The notes: generated by a model from the letters alone, not told the origin. Counted from the stretch's first letter, positions 37,807 through 48,118 are shown. The stretch: DNA of 64,000 nt from JADZAI01 sp047602465 (GCA_047602465.1 JASGHF010000001.1:2232001-2296000), one strand, 5' to 3'. Translations and numbers: made by a program.

Positions 37807-38643
37807 ATGGCATTCGTCAAAACGAAGGATGGAACCGAAATCTTCTACAAGGACTGGGGTCCGAAGGACGCGCAGCCGATCCATTTCCACCACGGCTGGC
37901 CGCTCAGCGCCGACGACTGGGACAACCAGATGCTGTTCTTCCTCAAGGAAGGCTTCCGCGTCGTCGCGCACGACCGGCGCGGGCATGGCCGTTCGAGCCA
38001 GGTCAGCGACGGCCACGACATGGACCACTATGCCGCCGATGCGTCGGCGGTCGCCGAGCATCTCGATCTTCGCAACGCCATCCATATCGGCCATTCGACC
38101 GGCGGCGGGCAGGTTGCGCGCTATGTCGCCCGGCATGGCCAGCCGCAGAGGCGGGTCGCCAAGGCGGTGCTGGTCAGCGCCGTGCCGCCGCTGATGGTCA
38201 AGACCGACAGCAACCCCGACGGCACGCCGATTGAGGTGTTCGACGGGTTCCGCGCCGCGCTCGCCGCCAACCGCGCGCAGTTCTTCTTCGATGTGCCCGC
38301 CGGGCCGTTCTACGGCTACAATCGGCCGGGCGCCGAGCCCTCGTAGGGCGTCATCGAGAACTGGTGGCGGCAGGGCATGATGGGAAGCGCCAAAGCGCAT
38401 TACGAAGGGATCAAGGCCTTCTCGGAAACCGACCAGACGGAGGATCTGAAGGCGATCACCGTTCCGACGCTCGTGATGCAGGGCGACGACGATCAGGTGG
38501 TTCCCTACAAGGCGGCGGCGGTCATGCAGGACAAGCTCTTGCAGAACAGCAAACTGATCATCTATCCCGGCTTCTCGCACGGGATGCTTACGGTCAACGC
38601 CGACGTGGTGAACGCCGATCTGCTCGCTTTCGTCCGTGGATAG
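37807..38643 (+). pseudogene. Alpha/beta hydrolase (non-haem chloroperoxidase type) with in-frame TAG
   Basis: About 278 codons. Catalytic elements of the cofactor-free perhydrolase/chloroperoxidase group are present: GHSTGGG (nucleophile Ser), MQGDDDQVVP (Asp) and GFSHGML (His). TAG at 38344-38346 interrupts the frame after RPGAEPS; homologues typically have a Gln there (CAG to TAG), and the same frame continues as GVIENWWRQGMMGSAKAHYEG to the normal end. The truncated product would lack Asp and His and be inactive. ATG 37807 with GGGAGAAG upstream. Confidence 0.82.
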
Positions 38644-38675
38644 GCGAGGTGCGACGGACCGATAGGGGTCGAACG

Positions 38676-39359
38676 ATGAGCAAGCGTATTCTCCATGTCG
38701 TCAGCAATGTCGCCCATTACGACGACCCGTCGCATCCGACCGGCCTCTGGCTGTCGGAGCTCACGCACGCCTACGATGTGTTCGCGGAAAAGGGCTGCGA
38801 GCAGCGCATCGTGAGCCCGCTGGGTGGCGTGTCGCCGCTCGAACCCCGCGCGCTGAAATGGCCGCTTCTCGACGCCTCGGCCAGGGCATGGCTGGCCGAC
38901 AAAGACCGCATGGCGCTTCTGGCGACGACGGCCCGGGCCGACGACATCGACCCGGCGGACTACGATGCGATCTACTTCACTGGCGGCCACGCCGTCATGT
39001 GGGACTTTCCGGGCAGCGAGGGGCTGCAACGGATCACGCGCGCCATATGGGAACGGGGCGGGATCGTTTCGTCCGTCTGTCACGGCTATTGCGGCCTGCT
39101 GAACACCAAGCTGTCGGATGGCGCGCTGCTCGTGGCCGGAAAGCGGCTCACCGGCTTTTCCTGGACGGAAGAAATACTGGCCGGCGTCGCGAAACGCATG
39201 CCCTACAACGCCGAGGCCGAAATGAAGCGGCGGGGCGCGCTGTACCGGAAGGCGTTCCTGCCGTTCGTCTCCCATGTCGTCGTGGATGGCCGGCTTGTGA
39301 CCGGACAGAATCCGTGGTCCGCCAAGGCGACGGCCGCAAAGGTGGCGGAGCTTTTGTGA
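38676..39359 (+). CDS. DJ-1/PfpI superfamily protein (type 1 glutamine amidotransferase-like)
   Basis: A 227-aa protein with the nucleophile-elbow Cys in VSSVCHGYCGLLN and preceding IYFTGGHAVMWDFPGS, the pattern of the DJ-1/PfpI/Hsp31-like group that handles reactive aldehydes or acts as a deglycase/hydrolase. ATG 38676 fits the conserved N-terminus KRILHVVSNV. The last gene of the MerR/OYE block, 33 bases after the interrupted hydrolase. Its stop precedes the CRISPR leader region. Confidence 0.83.
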   Translation: MSKRILHVVSNVAHYDDPSHPTGLWLSELTHAYDVFAEKGCEQRIVSPLGGVSPLEPRALKWPLLDASARAWLADKDRMALLATTARADDIDPADYDAIYFTGGHAVMWDFPGSEGLQRITRAIWERGGIVSSVCHGYCGLLNTKLSDGALLVAGKRLTGFSWTEEILAGVAKRMPYNAEAEMKRRGALYRKAFLPFVSHVVVDGRLVTGQNPWSAKATAAKVAELL

Positions 39360-39478
39360 GCGCGAACTTATTCAGTTTGCGCAGCGGATTACGCGTGGGC
39401 CGTGCTTCGGGCGTTATAGAAAAGGGGGTAGTGCATTGTGCTCAACTGATGAGAGTGCGCCTGCCGAGCCTGGCCTTC

Positions 39479-39526
39479 GTAGAGGAATGCGGAGGGGACG
39501 CCTTCGTCCCCTCCGCATTCCTCTAC
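39479..39526. repeat. Perfect 22-bp hairpin abutting the first CRISPR repeat
   Basis: Arms 39479-39500 and 39505-39526 are perfectly complementary around the 4-nt loop CCTT; the arm begins GTAGAGGAATGCGG. The right arm ends on the base before the first repeat. No T-run follows on either strand, so it is not a standard terminator. It lies in the leader of the array as transcribed left to right. Confidence 0.85.
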
Positions 39527-42402
39527 GCCGTGGTTTCCCTACCGACTTCCCATTGGTAGGCTCTTGATTAAGGCGTTATTGCCGTGCCGCTAGCCGTGGT
39601 TTCCCTACCGACTTCCCATTGGTAGGCTAAATTAAAACACTACTTACTCGTGTAGGTGGCCGTGGTTTCCCTACCGACTTCCCATTGGTAGGCTAAACGC
39701 GCGCACCTGTGCTATTCTGGCTGTGCCGTGGTTTCCCTACCGACTTCCCATTGGTAGGCTGTCTCTTGTATCATGTGCAGTTTCAGCGTAGCCGTGGTTT
39801 CCCTACCGACTTCCCATTGGTAGGCTCCACCTCAAGCACACGATCAGCACGGCGGCGCCGTGGTTTCCCTACCGACTTCCCATTGGTAGGCTTTGGGAGC
39901 GCCGCGCGTGTGGCGACGGTAAGCCGTGGTTTCCCTACCGACTTCCCATTGGTAGGCTGGCTAAGGCCATGTCTCACTCCATCACGTTGCCGTGGTTTCC
40001 CTACCGACTTCCCATTGGTAGGCTGACTCCTATTTCCAGCCACGGTTTCCAAAGGCCGTGGTTTCCCTACCGACTTCCCATTGGTAGGCTACGGGCGTCG
40101 TCTTGGCCTTGGCTTCAGCGGCCGTGGTTTCCCTACCGACTTCCCATTGGTAGGCTGCTTCCCGGCCACGCTGCGCCACTACCAGAGCCGTGGTTTCCCT
40201 ACCGACTTCCCATTGGTAGGCTCAAATGAAGCCTCCTGGTGTTGCAGCCGCTGCCGTGGTTTCCCTACCGACTTCCCATTGGTAGGCTATGGGTCAGGAT
40301 GTCGGGCGGGCGCTCACTGCCGTGGTTTCCCTACCGACTTCCCATTGGTAGGCTGACGACGACGCATCATGCGACGGCGATATCGCCGTGGTTTCCCTAC
40401 CGACTTCCCATTGGTAGGCTACTGACGAAGGCCGAGGCCGAGTGGGAAGTGCCGTGGTTTCCCTACCGACTTCCCATTGGTAGGCTAGGACCGGCACGTC
40501 CTGCCCCTTCTCGTTCGCCGTGGTTTCCCTACCGACTTCCCATTGGTAGGCTCTTCATACGCTCTTGGGCTAGAATCGAGCCGCCGTGGTTTCCCTACCG
40601 ACTTCCCATTGGTAGGCTTATTAGCTTCCTTCATAGCGTCAGAAAGCGGCCGTGGTTTCCCTACCGACTTCCCATTGGTAGGCTGGATCGGTCATCTTCT
40701 TGACCGTGTAGCCAGCCGTGGTTTCCCTACCGACTTCCCATTGGTAGGCTAGGGGGTGCATTGTCCGCATCCGAACAACAGCCGTGGTTTCCCTACCGAC
40801 TTCCCATTGGTAGGCTAGTGCATGATAATGGGGACGTTGGGTTTGAGCCGTGGTTTCCCTACCGACTTCCCATTGGTAGGCTCTCGTAATAGGCGATGGG
40901 GTGCAAGCAGAGGCCGTGGTTTCCCTACCGACTTCCCATTGGTAGGCTGACGGCAAACTCACCAAGGCCGATGCGGTCGCCGTGGTTTCCCTACCGACTT
41001 CCCATTGGTAGGCTGAACGATTCGACGACGCATACGCATATCGAGCCGTGGTTTCCCTACCGACTTCCCATTGGTAGGCTTGCCAAGCAGAACGATGTTC
41101 CGGCCACGCTGCCGTGGTTTCCCTACCGACTTCCCATTGGTAGGCTAGAAGAAGCCCTCGTCAGATCAACTCTCGCGCCGTGGTTTCCCTACCGACTTCC
41201 CATTGGTAGGCTCCATAATTACCGTCTCCTGTCACCTAGCACGCCGTGGTTTCCCTACCGACTTCCCATTGGTAGGCTTTCGACGGCACGGGGAAATTGC
41301 GCTCCGTAGCCGTGGTTTCCCTACCGACTTCCCATTGGTAGGCTCCGAAACGGAGCTTGGCCTGACGGCCGAGAAGCCGTGGTTTCCCTACCGACTTCCC
41401 ATTGGTAGGCTCGAACCTCACCGAAATCAGCGCGGGCAACGGCCGTGGTTTCCCTACCGACTTCCCATTGGTAGGCTCGCGCTGCGGCGCGCGATGATCG
41501 ATCTACAGCCGTGGTTTCCCTACCGACTTCCCATTGGTAGGCTACGGCGAAATCTCGAAGGCCGAAGCCGGCGGCCGTGGTTTCCCTACCGACTTCCCAT
41601 TGGTAGGCTCGACGATGATGTCGCCCTCGCTGAAAAGCGGCCGTGGTTTCCCTACCGACTTCCCATTGGTAGGCTCCAAGATAGCGAAGGTACTCGACGT
41701 ACCTAGGCCGTGGTTTCCCTACCGACTTCCCATTGGTAGGCTGTCCACCAGTGATAAAGTTCTCCCAATCGTGCCGTGGTTTCCCTACCGACTTCCCATT
41801 GGTAGGCTCGGGCGTGGAAACAACACCTACCACAAAGCGCCGTGGTTTCCCTACCGACTTCCCATTGGTAGGCTTGCGCGAGCGCGCTCCCGTGAAGCGG
41901 GCGGGCCGTGGTTTCCCTACCGACTTCCCATTGGTAGGCTGCGACAAGGTCAAGATGACGAAGGACGTGTGCCGTGGTTTCCCTACCGACTTCCCATTGG
42001 TAGGCTTTTCGTCGAGCAGGTGTCCGGCTACTATTGGCCGTGGTTTCCCTACCGACTTCCCATTGGTAGGCTGGCGAATCCAGAACATGCCGGCGATGCC
42101 GTGCCGTGGTTTCCCTACCGACTTCCCATTGGTAGGCTGGTGGCCCTGCTCTCCCGCAGCGTAGCTGAGCCGTGGTTTCCCTACCGACTTCCCATTGGTA
42201 GGCTGCATCCTGACCACCAGATGCGGCGACGTCGGCCGTGGTTTCCCTACCGACTTCCCATTGGTAGGCTCCACATCGACGGGCTGGCGGATGTAGCGCC
42301 GCCGTGGTTTCCCTACCGACTTCCCATTGGTAGGCTGTAAGGGTATGGTTGGCTCGCCAGCGACGAGCCGTGGTTTCCCTACCGACTTCCCATTGGTAGG
42401 CT
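39527..42402 (+). CRISPR. Type II-C CRISPR array, 44 repeats and 43 spacers
   Basis: 44 copies of a 36-nt repeat (starts GCCGTGGTTTCCC, ends CATTGGTAGGCT) at a near-constant 66-nt period; spacers are 30 nt, with a few of 29 or 31. Every repeat I read is the same, including both terminal ones, so neither end shows decay. Spacers all look different. The tracrRNA anti-repeat complements the plus-strand repeat, so crRNA is transcribed rightwards, from the 39.5-kb end towards cas2; the array and cas operon are convergent. The repeat end GGTAGGCT resembles the -10-like repeat ends of other type II-C arrays. Confidence 0.97.
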
Positions 42403-42426
42403 CCGATCGCGGCAAGTGGTTGAAAA

Positions 42427-42468
42427 TGCTCTGATTTCCGCCCTCTTCTGAGGGCCGAAATCAGAGCA
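42427..42468 (-). terminator. Hairpin terminator at the end of the cas operon
   Basis: Arms 42427-42445 and 42450-42468 (starting TGCTCTGATTTC) pair over 19 bp with one mismatch around loop TTCT. On the minus strand it is followed by TTTT, so it can end the cas9-cas1-cas2 transcript. The restored cas2 stop codon lies inside the arm. Confidence 0.75.
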
Positions 42469-42791
42469 GAACCATCTGGAGCGGCGCGAACTCGTTCGGT
42501 TTTTTTTGATTCGCCGAGCAGAAGGCGCATGCGGGCATATTGCTTGTCCGTCACCTGCAGCACGCGGACGCTGCCTTTGGAGGGCAGGGTTTTCGTCACG
42601 CGCTGCACATGTTTCGAGGCGGCATCCTCGCCCCGCGCCACGCGCGCGTAAACGGAAAACTGCAGCATCATATAGCCGTCGTCCTTCAGGAAATTGCGGA
42701 AGCGCGTCGCCGCGCGGCGCTCGGCCTTGGTTCCTACCGGCAGATCGAAGAAGACGAACAGCCACAAGACGCGCGTCTCCTCCGCCTTCAC
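42461..42791 (-). CDS. cas2: CRISPR-associated endonuclease Cas2 (frameshift in an A8 run)
   Basis: Integration partner of Cas1 in spacer acquisition. The N-terminus LWLFVFFDLPVGTKAERRAA and DDGYMMLQFSVYAR are typical. At the run of eight A (plus-strand T 42500-42507) the annotated frame leaves the family and runs on into the CRISPR array. With seven A it reads ESKKPNEFAPLQMVLL and stops at 42461-42463, giving a normal 109 aa. The start overlaps the cas1 stop by four bases. Either a base-calling error in the homopolymer or a real indel. Confidence 0.85.
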
Positions 42792-43678
42792 GGCAGCGCC
42801 GGCAGTTCGATGAGTTCGGCCGACGCCGACTCGATCGCGCGGGTCAGCGACATCGCCGCCTTCTCGGTCGCGGCCAGCATCGTCATCGTCTCATGGCCCA
42901 TGCGGCAATCGCCGAGCATCAGCCCGGCCATCACGCGGCGCTGGTCGAGCGTCAGGTCGTCGCGGGCGGCGCGTCCTTCGCCGATCGTGCGCCATACGGC
43001 GACATCCACGAACGGACGGAACGGTTCGACCAAGTCGTCGGCGAGATTGAAGGCGTTGGTGGCGCTGGCGTGATTGAGCCCCAGCGCAGGCACGAGGCCG
43101 GCGGCGACGATCGCGCGCGCGACGCCGCTGCGGACCACTGCATAGCCGTAATTCAGCATCATGTTGCGCGTGTCGCCGCCGTCTTCGCGGCGGAATCCGG
43201 CGAACAGGCAGCCCCAGTACTCGCGCGCGGCCCGCGCCTCGACATTGTCGGGATCGCCGCTGCCGACGAGGCGGCTCATGGCGCGCAGGCCGTCGCCGCC
43301 TTCGCGGCCCGTCCGGTCGAGCGCGGCGGCCTGGTTGACGATCTTGGCCCTCACGATTGTCTGCCACAGCCGCTTCTTCAGCGGCAGCGACATCTCCGCC
43401 TGCGCGATCGCGATGCCGCCCTGGCGGAAATGGCGGTGGAACGGCATCAGCACACCGTTGGGCGTGTGGGTCGCATCGGTCGAAACGATGGCGATGCCGC
43501 TGTCCATGCAGGCGCTGAGCAGCGTCGAGGTCAGCGTGGCGTGCGGCGCATCGAGGACGATCCAGGCGATGTCCTCGAGCGGCAGCCGCACCTCGCCGTC
43601 ATGCTGTGCGACGACGATCTGTCCGTCGGCGAGGTTCAGCCGCGCGGGCTTGCTTATGTGCAGGCCACGCCACGCCAT
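42788..43678 (-). CDS. cas1: CRISPR-associated endonuclease Cas1, type II
   Basis: A 296-aa integrase of new spacers. The beta-strand N-terminal domain (MAWRGLHISKPARLNLADGQ, then PLEDIAWIVLDAPHATLT) and the helical catalytic domain are both intact. Metal ligands fit the family: Glu near EYWGCLF, His in LGLNHASATNAFNLADDLVEPFRP and the nearby Asp/Glu. Lies between cas9 (25-bp overlap) and cas2 (4-bp overlap), the usual type II-C order. No cas4 or csn2 is present. Confidence 0.95.
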   Translation of the reverse strand: MAWRGLHISKPARLNLADGQIVVAQHDGEVRLPLEDIAWIVLDAPHATLTSTLLSACMDSGIAIVSTDATHTPNGVLMPFHRHFRQGGIAIAQAEMSLPLKKRLWQTIVRAKIVNQAAALDRTGREGGDGLRAMSRLVGSGDPDNVEARAAREYWGCLFAGFRREDGGDTRNMMLNYGYAVVRSGVARAIVAAGLVPALGLNHASATNAFNLADDLVEPFRPFVDVAVWRTIGEGRAARDDLTLDQRRVMAGLMLGDCRMGHETMTMLAATEKAAMSLTRAIESASAELIELPALP

Positions 43679-46600
43679 GTTCGTGTCTCGCGCTGGATTT
43701 CGTGCCGGTTACCGAGGCGGTCGATGGCCATTTTGGAGAACCGGACAAGGCGCCGAGGACCGATTCCCCGTATCATCGCTTGTAGGTTGTTATGTGGTGC
43801 GACGTTGATATTGCCTGTGAACCGATCAAGGCCCTTGAAATATCCATCAATAAACAGCCCGTCCGACTTCTCTATTTCGACGAAAGAATGCTGATTCAGT
43901 GACCAGATAAAATCGTAGTCACGTGTCATTTCCGGCCAATCCGCTTCCGGGGTGGATGCCGTAACTGCCCTGTTTGGCGGCATAGGCCATTGCTCCTTGT
44001 CCGCCACCTGATGCGGATAGATCGGTACGAGGAAGAACTCGTAGGTGCCCCTCCTGTTCTTCTTCCGGAATACGTCCACGCGCACCATTTCGCCCCGATC
44101 CGCCGCCCCGTCGCGTACCAGCACGTCGACCTTCTTGTTGGTGACGAGGCTGACCTTGCGGATCGGATCTCCCTTGGGCGACAGCGGCGGGGCGTCTTTC
44201 GGCTTGCCGGCGGCGATCCAGGCGCGCAGCGTTTCCACGACCTTGGCGTTGCGGCCTGCGTCTTTCACGCGATCGAGGTCTTTCTCGCTGAGGCTATCGA
44301 CGGCCTTGCGCTCATAGACCACGGGTCCGTGCTCCGTTTCCCCGATGCTGCGGATGGTGGCCGCATGGGCCTCGCCGCGCACCCGGCCGCGTTCGGCGCG
44401 GCTGACGAAGACGTGCGGGAAGAGGGTGTCGAACTCCTGCTTGAAGCCCGGCCAGGGCATCGGAAACTCGGCGATGAACCGGCTGGAGCCGCGCTCCTCT
44501 TCGCGCTTGGCGGCCTGGGTCAGCCGGTTGAGCGCGCTTTCGGTGGTCGCCGCGACGATCAGCGCGTCGAGCGCATGGTGGCGGTCGTCGGGCAGGCGTT
44601 TCCCGTCCGGCCCCTTCTTCAGGCCCTGAATGCCCCATGCGCGGCGCAGCCGGTCGGTCAGCGGGCCGGGCCGCGTGAAGACGCGGCGTCTGCCTTCGTC
44701 TTTCGCATACCATTTCCTGGCTACCATTTCGGCGAAAAGGCGCGTTGCATACTGCGTGTCGGTGAGATTGCGCGGGCGGAATTTCTCTTCCAGAAATCTT
44801 GGAATCCCGCAGCATGTAATTGCGCTTCTTGCGGCCCTTGAACGCCTTGTTCGTCTCGACGCGGGCGGCGAAGGCGGCCCATGTCGTCTCGTCGTGGCCC
44901 AGCCACTCGAAGGGCGTGCGGCCCTTCTTGTCGCGATTGGCCTTCGCCGTACAAAGCGTCTTGTTGATGAAGCTGTCGTCGCCCGAACGGCTCCACGGCA
45001 GGATATGGTCCACCTCGGCGAAGTGCGCCTCACCGGCGACCCATTCGACGGGAATGTGATCGCCGGTATAGATGCATTTCGAGCCCTGCTCCTTCCAGAG
45101 CTCGTAACGCAGCAGGTCGTCGGCCGTCGCGCGCTCGCGTCCGGTGTCGGCGGTGAACTGCTCGCGCAGGCGGTCCTTTGCCTTGTTGCGCTTTTCGATG
45201 CCGCGCGTGATCTCGTCACGCTCTTCCTTGCTCTTGCCTACCTCGCGCGCCAGCTCCACATGGATCGCGCCGGGCAGGCCGTATTCCCGCACGATGGCGT
45301 GCACCTGCTTCAGCGCCTCGCCCAGTGCCTTCCGCGCGATGGGGTTGGCGATTGAGGCGAGGTCCGTTTCGGGCTTCTTCGCATGGTCGTATCCGGCCGC
45401 CTTGCAGGCGTCGGAATAGACCATGGCCTTCATCAGATGCGGCAGCAGATTCCGCGCCGCCCTGGCCGAGATGTGGGCTGCGCCCTTGAAATGGGCGAAA
45501 TCGCCGTCGTCCACGCCCTTCATCAGCGTTTCGAGGATCAGCGGTTCGAACTCGATCTCCTCAAGCCCTTTGCGGATGGATTCCGGCGCTTCTCTGAAGG
45601 TGATGATCGCCGCCGCACGATCGATCCTTTCCGGTTGCCCTGTCAGCGACTTCCAGGCATCGCCCAAGACCTTGCGAAACGCCTTCGTCCCTGCCGCCTG
45701 ATCGCCCGCCCGCGAGGCGATCTCGCGCTTGCCTTCCTCTTCAAGGGGCACCTCAAACAAGTCGCCGTCGGGCAGGTTGATCAGCTTTCGCAGCCGCTTG
45801 AATGTCAGCTTGACGCCCGGCGCGCCGAAATCGGCCATCGCGCGGCCGATTTCATCCGCCGTCAGCGGACGCTCTCCGCCAAAGGACCGGATACGCAAGG
45901 CCGCCAGCCGGGACGCCAGACGGAACAGCTCGAAGGCCGGGCTGTGTTTGGCCGCGCGCCGTTCGTCAGGTTCGAACGGACACCAGCCCACCCGGTCGTC
46001 GCGGTCCTGCAGCGGCCGTTGAAAAAACGCGGCTTCGATGAACTCGCGTTCCATGTCCGGATCGGCCAGTGCGTTGCCCATGGCGCGTTGGCGGTCGAGC
46101 AGCAGGCGGACTTCGCGCTCCTGATCGTCGCGCAGTACGGAACGGTCGAAATTTCCGTCGCGGTTGCGTTTGCGCGTTTCGAACTGCGCGTCCTTGGCGA
46201 ACATCTCGCCGATGGTGCGATAGTCCTTCATCCGCTCCTGTGTGCGGGCGATGGCGCCGAGCATTTTCGACGATTCGTCGTTCGCATTCGCGCCCTTGTC
46301 GCGTTTGGAATTCGACTTGAAACCGCGATGCTTGGCGATGTGGCCCAGCGCGACGGCCAGTTCCGTCCCGTTCAGCGGGCGGTCGAGCGCCGCCGCCCTC
46401 AGCCGCCAGGGATCGAGACCCGTGGACAGCGCCGATTTTCGGTCGTCGGTGATCAGACCGTATCGGGCGAAGAGCGTGCGGACGTCATTCATGCGCTGCC
46501 GGCGGCGCTTCAGCACGCGCCGCATCAACCGGTTCTGGCGGCGGATCTGGTTGGTCGGCGTGCGTTCCTTTGCGGTCTCAGGCACGTCGAACATCCGCAC

Positions 46601-46732
46601 GCCCATGGCCACGATGCGTCCATCGCCCGCGTCGGCGTTCTCGATGATGGCCCAGCCGCAGGAGCCGATGCCGAGATCGACGCCGAGCGTCAATCCTTCG
46701 TTCGGCGTCTTGGTCTCTTGAAATGTAGACAA
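43654..46732 (-). CDS. cas9: Cas9 endonuclease, type II-C (one frameshift)
   Basis: About 1025 aa once the frame is repaired, normal for type II-C. RuvC-I GVDLGIGSCGWAI with Asp19; RuvC-II IHVELAREV near 490; HNH EVDHILPWSRSGDDS near 572; RuvC-III RHHALDALIVAA near 715. The frame breaks at about 44792-44798: dropping one T from ATTTC (minus strand) joins NYMLRDSKI to LEEKFRPRNLTDTQYATRL. TTG 46732 is preferred over TTG 46774 because GGGGGA precedes it and TATAAT (minus strand, 46755-46760) puts the likely transcript start between them. As written, the product lacks RuvC-III and the PAM-interacting end. Confidence 0.92.
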
Positions 46733-46785
46733 GCGAATAATCCCCCAAGTCCGGATTATATTTTCTGGAATCAAATAGAGAATGC

Positions 46786-46811
46786 TTGACGCCGGATTTC
46801 CAGCCTATAGC
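46786..46811 (+). promoter_or_regulatory. Candidate tracrRNA promoter
   Basis: TTGACG (46786-46791) and TATAGC (46806-46811, 14-bp spacing) or TAGCCT (46808-46813, 16-bp spacing) lie just before the anti-repeat, placing the transcript start at about 46818-46820. It is divergent from the cas9 promoter region. Confidence 0.5.
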
Positions 46812-46819
46812 CTGCTTGT

Positions 46820-46919
46820 GGGAAGTCGGTAGGGAAACCACGGTAAGTGGTAAACCGCCTCGGCGGTTTCCCATCGAAGGTTCAGGCCCCACAGGAAACT
46901 GTGGGGCCTTCCTCTTTTT
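46820..46919 (+). ncRNA. tracrRNA
   Basis: Nucleotides 46820-46843 are an exact 24-nt reverse complement of repeat positions 2-25 (begins GGGAAGTCGGTAGGG). They are followed by a small hairpin (AAACCGC/GCGGTTT, 46852-46869) and a strong 10-bp hairpin (GGCCCCACAG-GAAA-CTGTGGGGCC, 46885-46908) ending in TTCCTCTTTTT, a rho-independent terminator. Length about 100 nt, divergent from cas9. It pairs with pre-crRNA for RNase III processing and loads Cas9. The anti-repeat alone fixes array orientation. Confidence 0.93.
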
Positions 46920-47121
46920 GGCGCGCTTCCTGCAAGTTCTCAGCCCCTTCAGCTTTCGGGTGCCGGTCTCAGAAAGAGTATTTGGTCTGTGGACTTCCCG
47001 CCTCAGCGAAGCATTGCTGCGCTCGTCGCGAGGCTTGATGCCTCCCGCCCCGCAGCCAAAGCCGCTCCGGGGCTCGTCTCAGTGACGGCGCTGATGCCGT
47101 TGCAACGAGACGGACTCCACG

Positions 47122-47670
47122 ATGAAACTCACCGACACCCAGCTGATTATGCTCAGCAAGGCCGCGCAGCGCGACGACAACGCGATCGCGGATACCGACA
47201 AGCGTTCCGCCACGCGTGATGCCGTCGAAGCGCTGCTGAAAGCCAAATACCTCAAGCACACGCCCAAAATCGCCGGCACGACGTCGTGGCCCGGCAATGA
47301 TGGCGAAGCTGCCGTCAGCTTGGTTCTAACTGCGAAGGGCTTGAAGACTATCGAAGGACACGAACCCGAGCCGGCTCAGGCCAACCAGCCCGCGTCTCCA
47401 CCACTTCGCGCGAAGCGTAAGGGCGGTACTGCCGGCAAGAAGGTTGAACGGGCCACGCCGACCGGCGTCCGCGAGACCTCCAAGCTCGGCATGCTGATCA
47501 CGCTGCTGAAACGCCCTAAAGGCGCCGGCCTCGACGACATGTGCATCGCAACCGGCTGGCAAGCGCACTCGGTTCGCGGCGCGATCTCCGGGTCGCTGAA
47601 GAAGAAGCTCGGCCTCACCGTCACCTCATCGGTCGAAGGCGAGACGCGCATCTACCGCATCGCTGTCTGA
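47122..47670 (+). CDS. DUF3489 domain-containing protein
   Basis: A 182-aa protein. The N-terminus MKLTDTQLIMLSKAAQRDDNA and the C-terminal winged-helix-like part KLGMLITLLKRPKGAGLDDM--TGWQAHSVRGAISG are typical of DUF3489 proteins, with a basic linker (RAKRKGGTAGKK) between. Function unknown, probably DNA binding. Such genes regularly precede a DUF2924 gene and a large serine recombinase in mobile modules, as here. Confidence 0.85.
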   Translation: MKLTDTQLIMLSKAAQRDDNAIADTDKRSATRDAVEALLKAKYLKHTPKIAGTTSWPGNDGEAAVSLVLTAKGLKTIEGHEPEPAQANQPASPPLRAKRKGGTAGKKVERATPTGVRETSKLGMLITLLKRPKGAGLDDMCIATGWQAHSVRGAISGSLKKKLGLTVTSSVEGETRIYRIAV

Positions 47671-47673
47671 TCG

Positions 47674-48118
47674 ATGAGCCCGCTCATCGCGTTGTCGCGG
47701 TGCGCGCCAAAGGGCGCGCGCCGCGCTGGGCCGGAGGAGGTTGAAGTCCTTCTCCGGCGTCTGCCCGAGATGAACGTCGAAGACTTGCGGTGCGAATGGG
47801 GAAGCCGGTTCGGCGATGCAGTGCCACCGGCGGGCGCAGGCAGCCGTCCAGGGTGGCTACACCCCCGAGACCGCCAAAGCCCTGACGAAGCTGATGTCGG
47901 ACCATCAGGCTGCCCGGCCACTGGGCGCATCGCTGAAACCTAAGCTCGGCGCCGGGACCATCCTGACCCGGGAATGGAAGGGCCGGCTGCATCATGTCAC
48001 CGTCGAGACGAAGGGGTTCACCTATGAGGGGAAGGTATATCGCTCCCTCAGCGAGATCGCCCGCCTGATCACCGGGACACGGTGGTCCGGTCCCCGGCTG
48101 TTCGGTTTGGAGGGGTAA
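47674..48118 (+). pseudogene. DUF2924 protein, frameshifted with internal loss
   Basis: The first frame (from about 47674) gives LLRRLPEMNVEDLRCEWGSRFGDAVPP, the normal start of DUF2924 proteins. The rest, QAAVQGGYTPETAKALTKL then TILTREWKGRLHHVTVETKGF and YRSLSEIARLITGTRWSG, continues in another frame from about 47830. Residues normally between the two parts are missing, so this looks like a small deletion rather than a single-base error. Its stop overlaps the recombinase start (TAATG). Confidence 0.75.

Noticed and set aside
40420..41580. Spacers sharing AAGGCCGA (spacers 14, 22, 31) as evidence of one targeted gene
   Set aside because: The shared 8-mer is a common Lys-Ala-Glu/Asp codon string in GC-rich DNA; the rest of the spacers differ.
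39709..42415. Long open frames through the CRISPR array on both strands (repeating peptides such as PTNGKSVGKPR)
   Set aside because: Repeat (36) plus spacer (30) equals 66, a multiple of three, and the repeat has no stop in several frames. The frames are an arithmetic artefact of the array.
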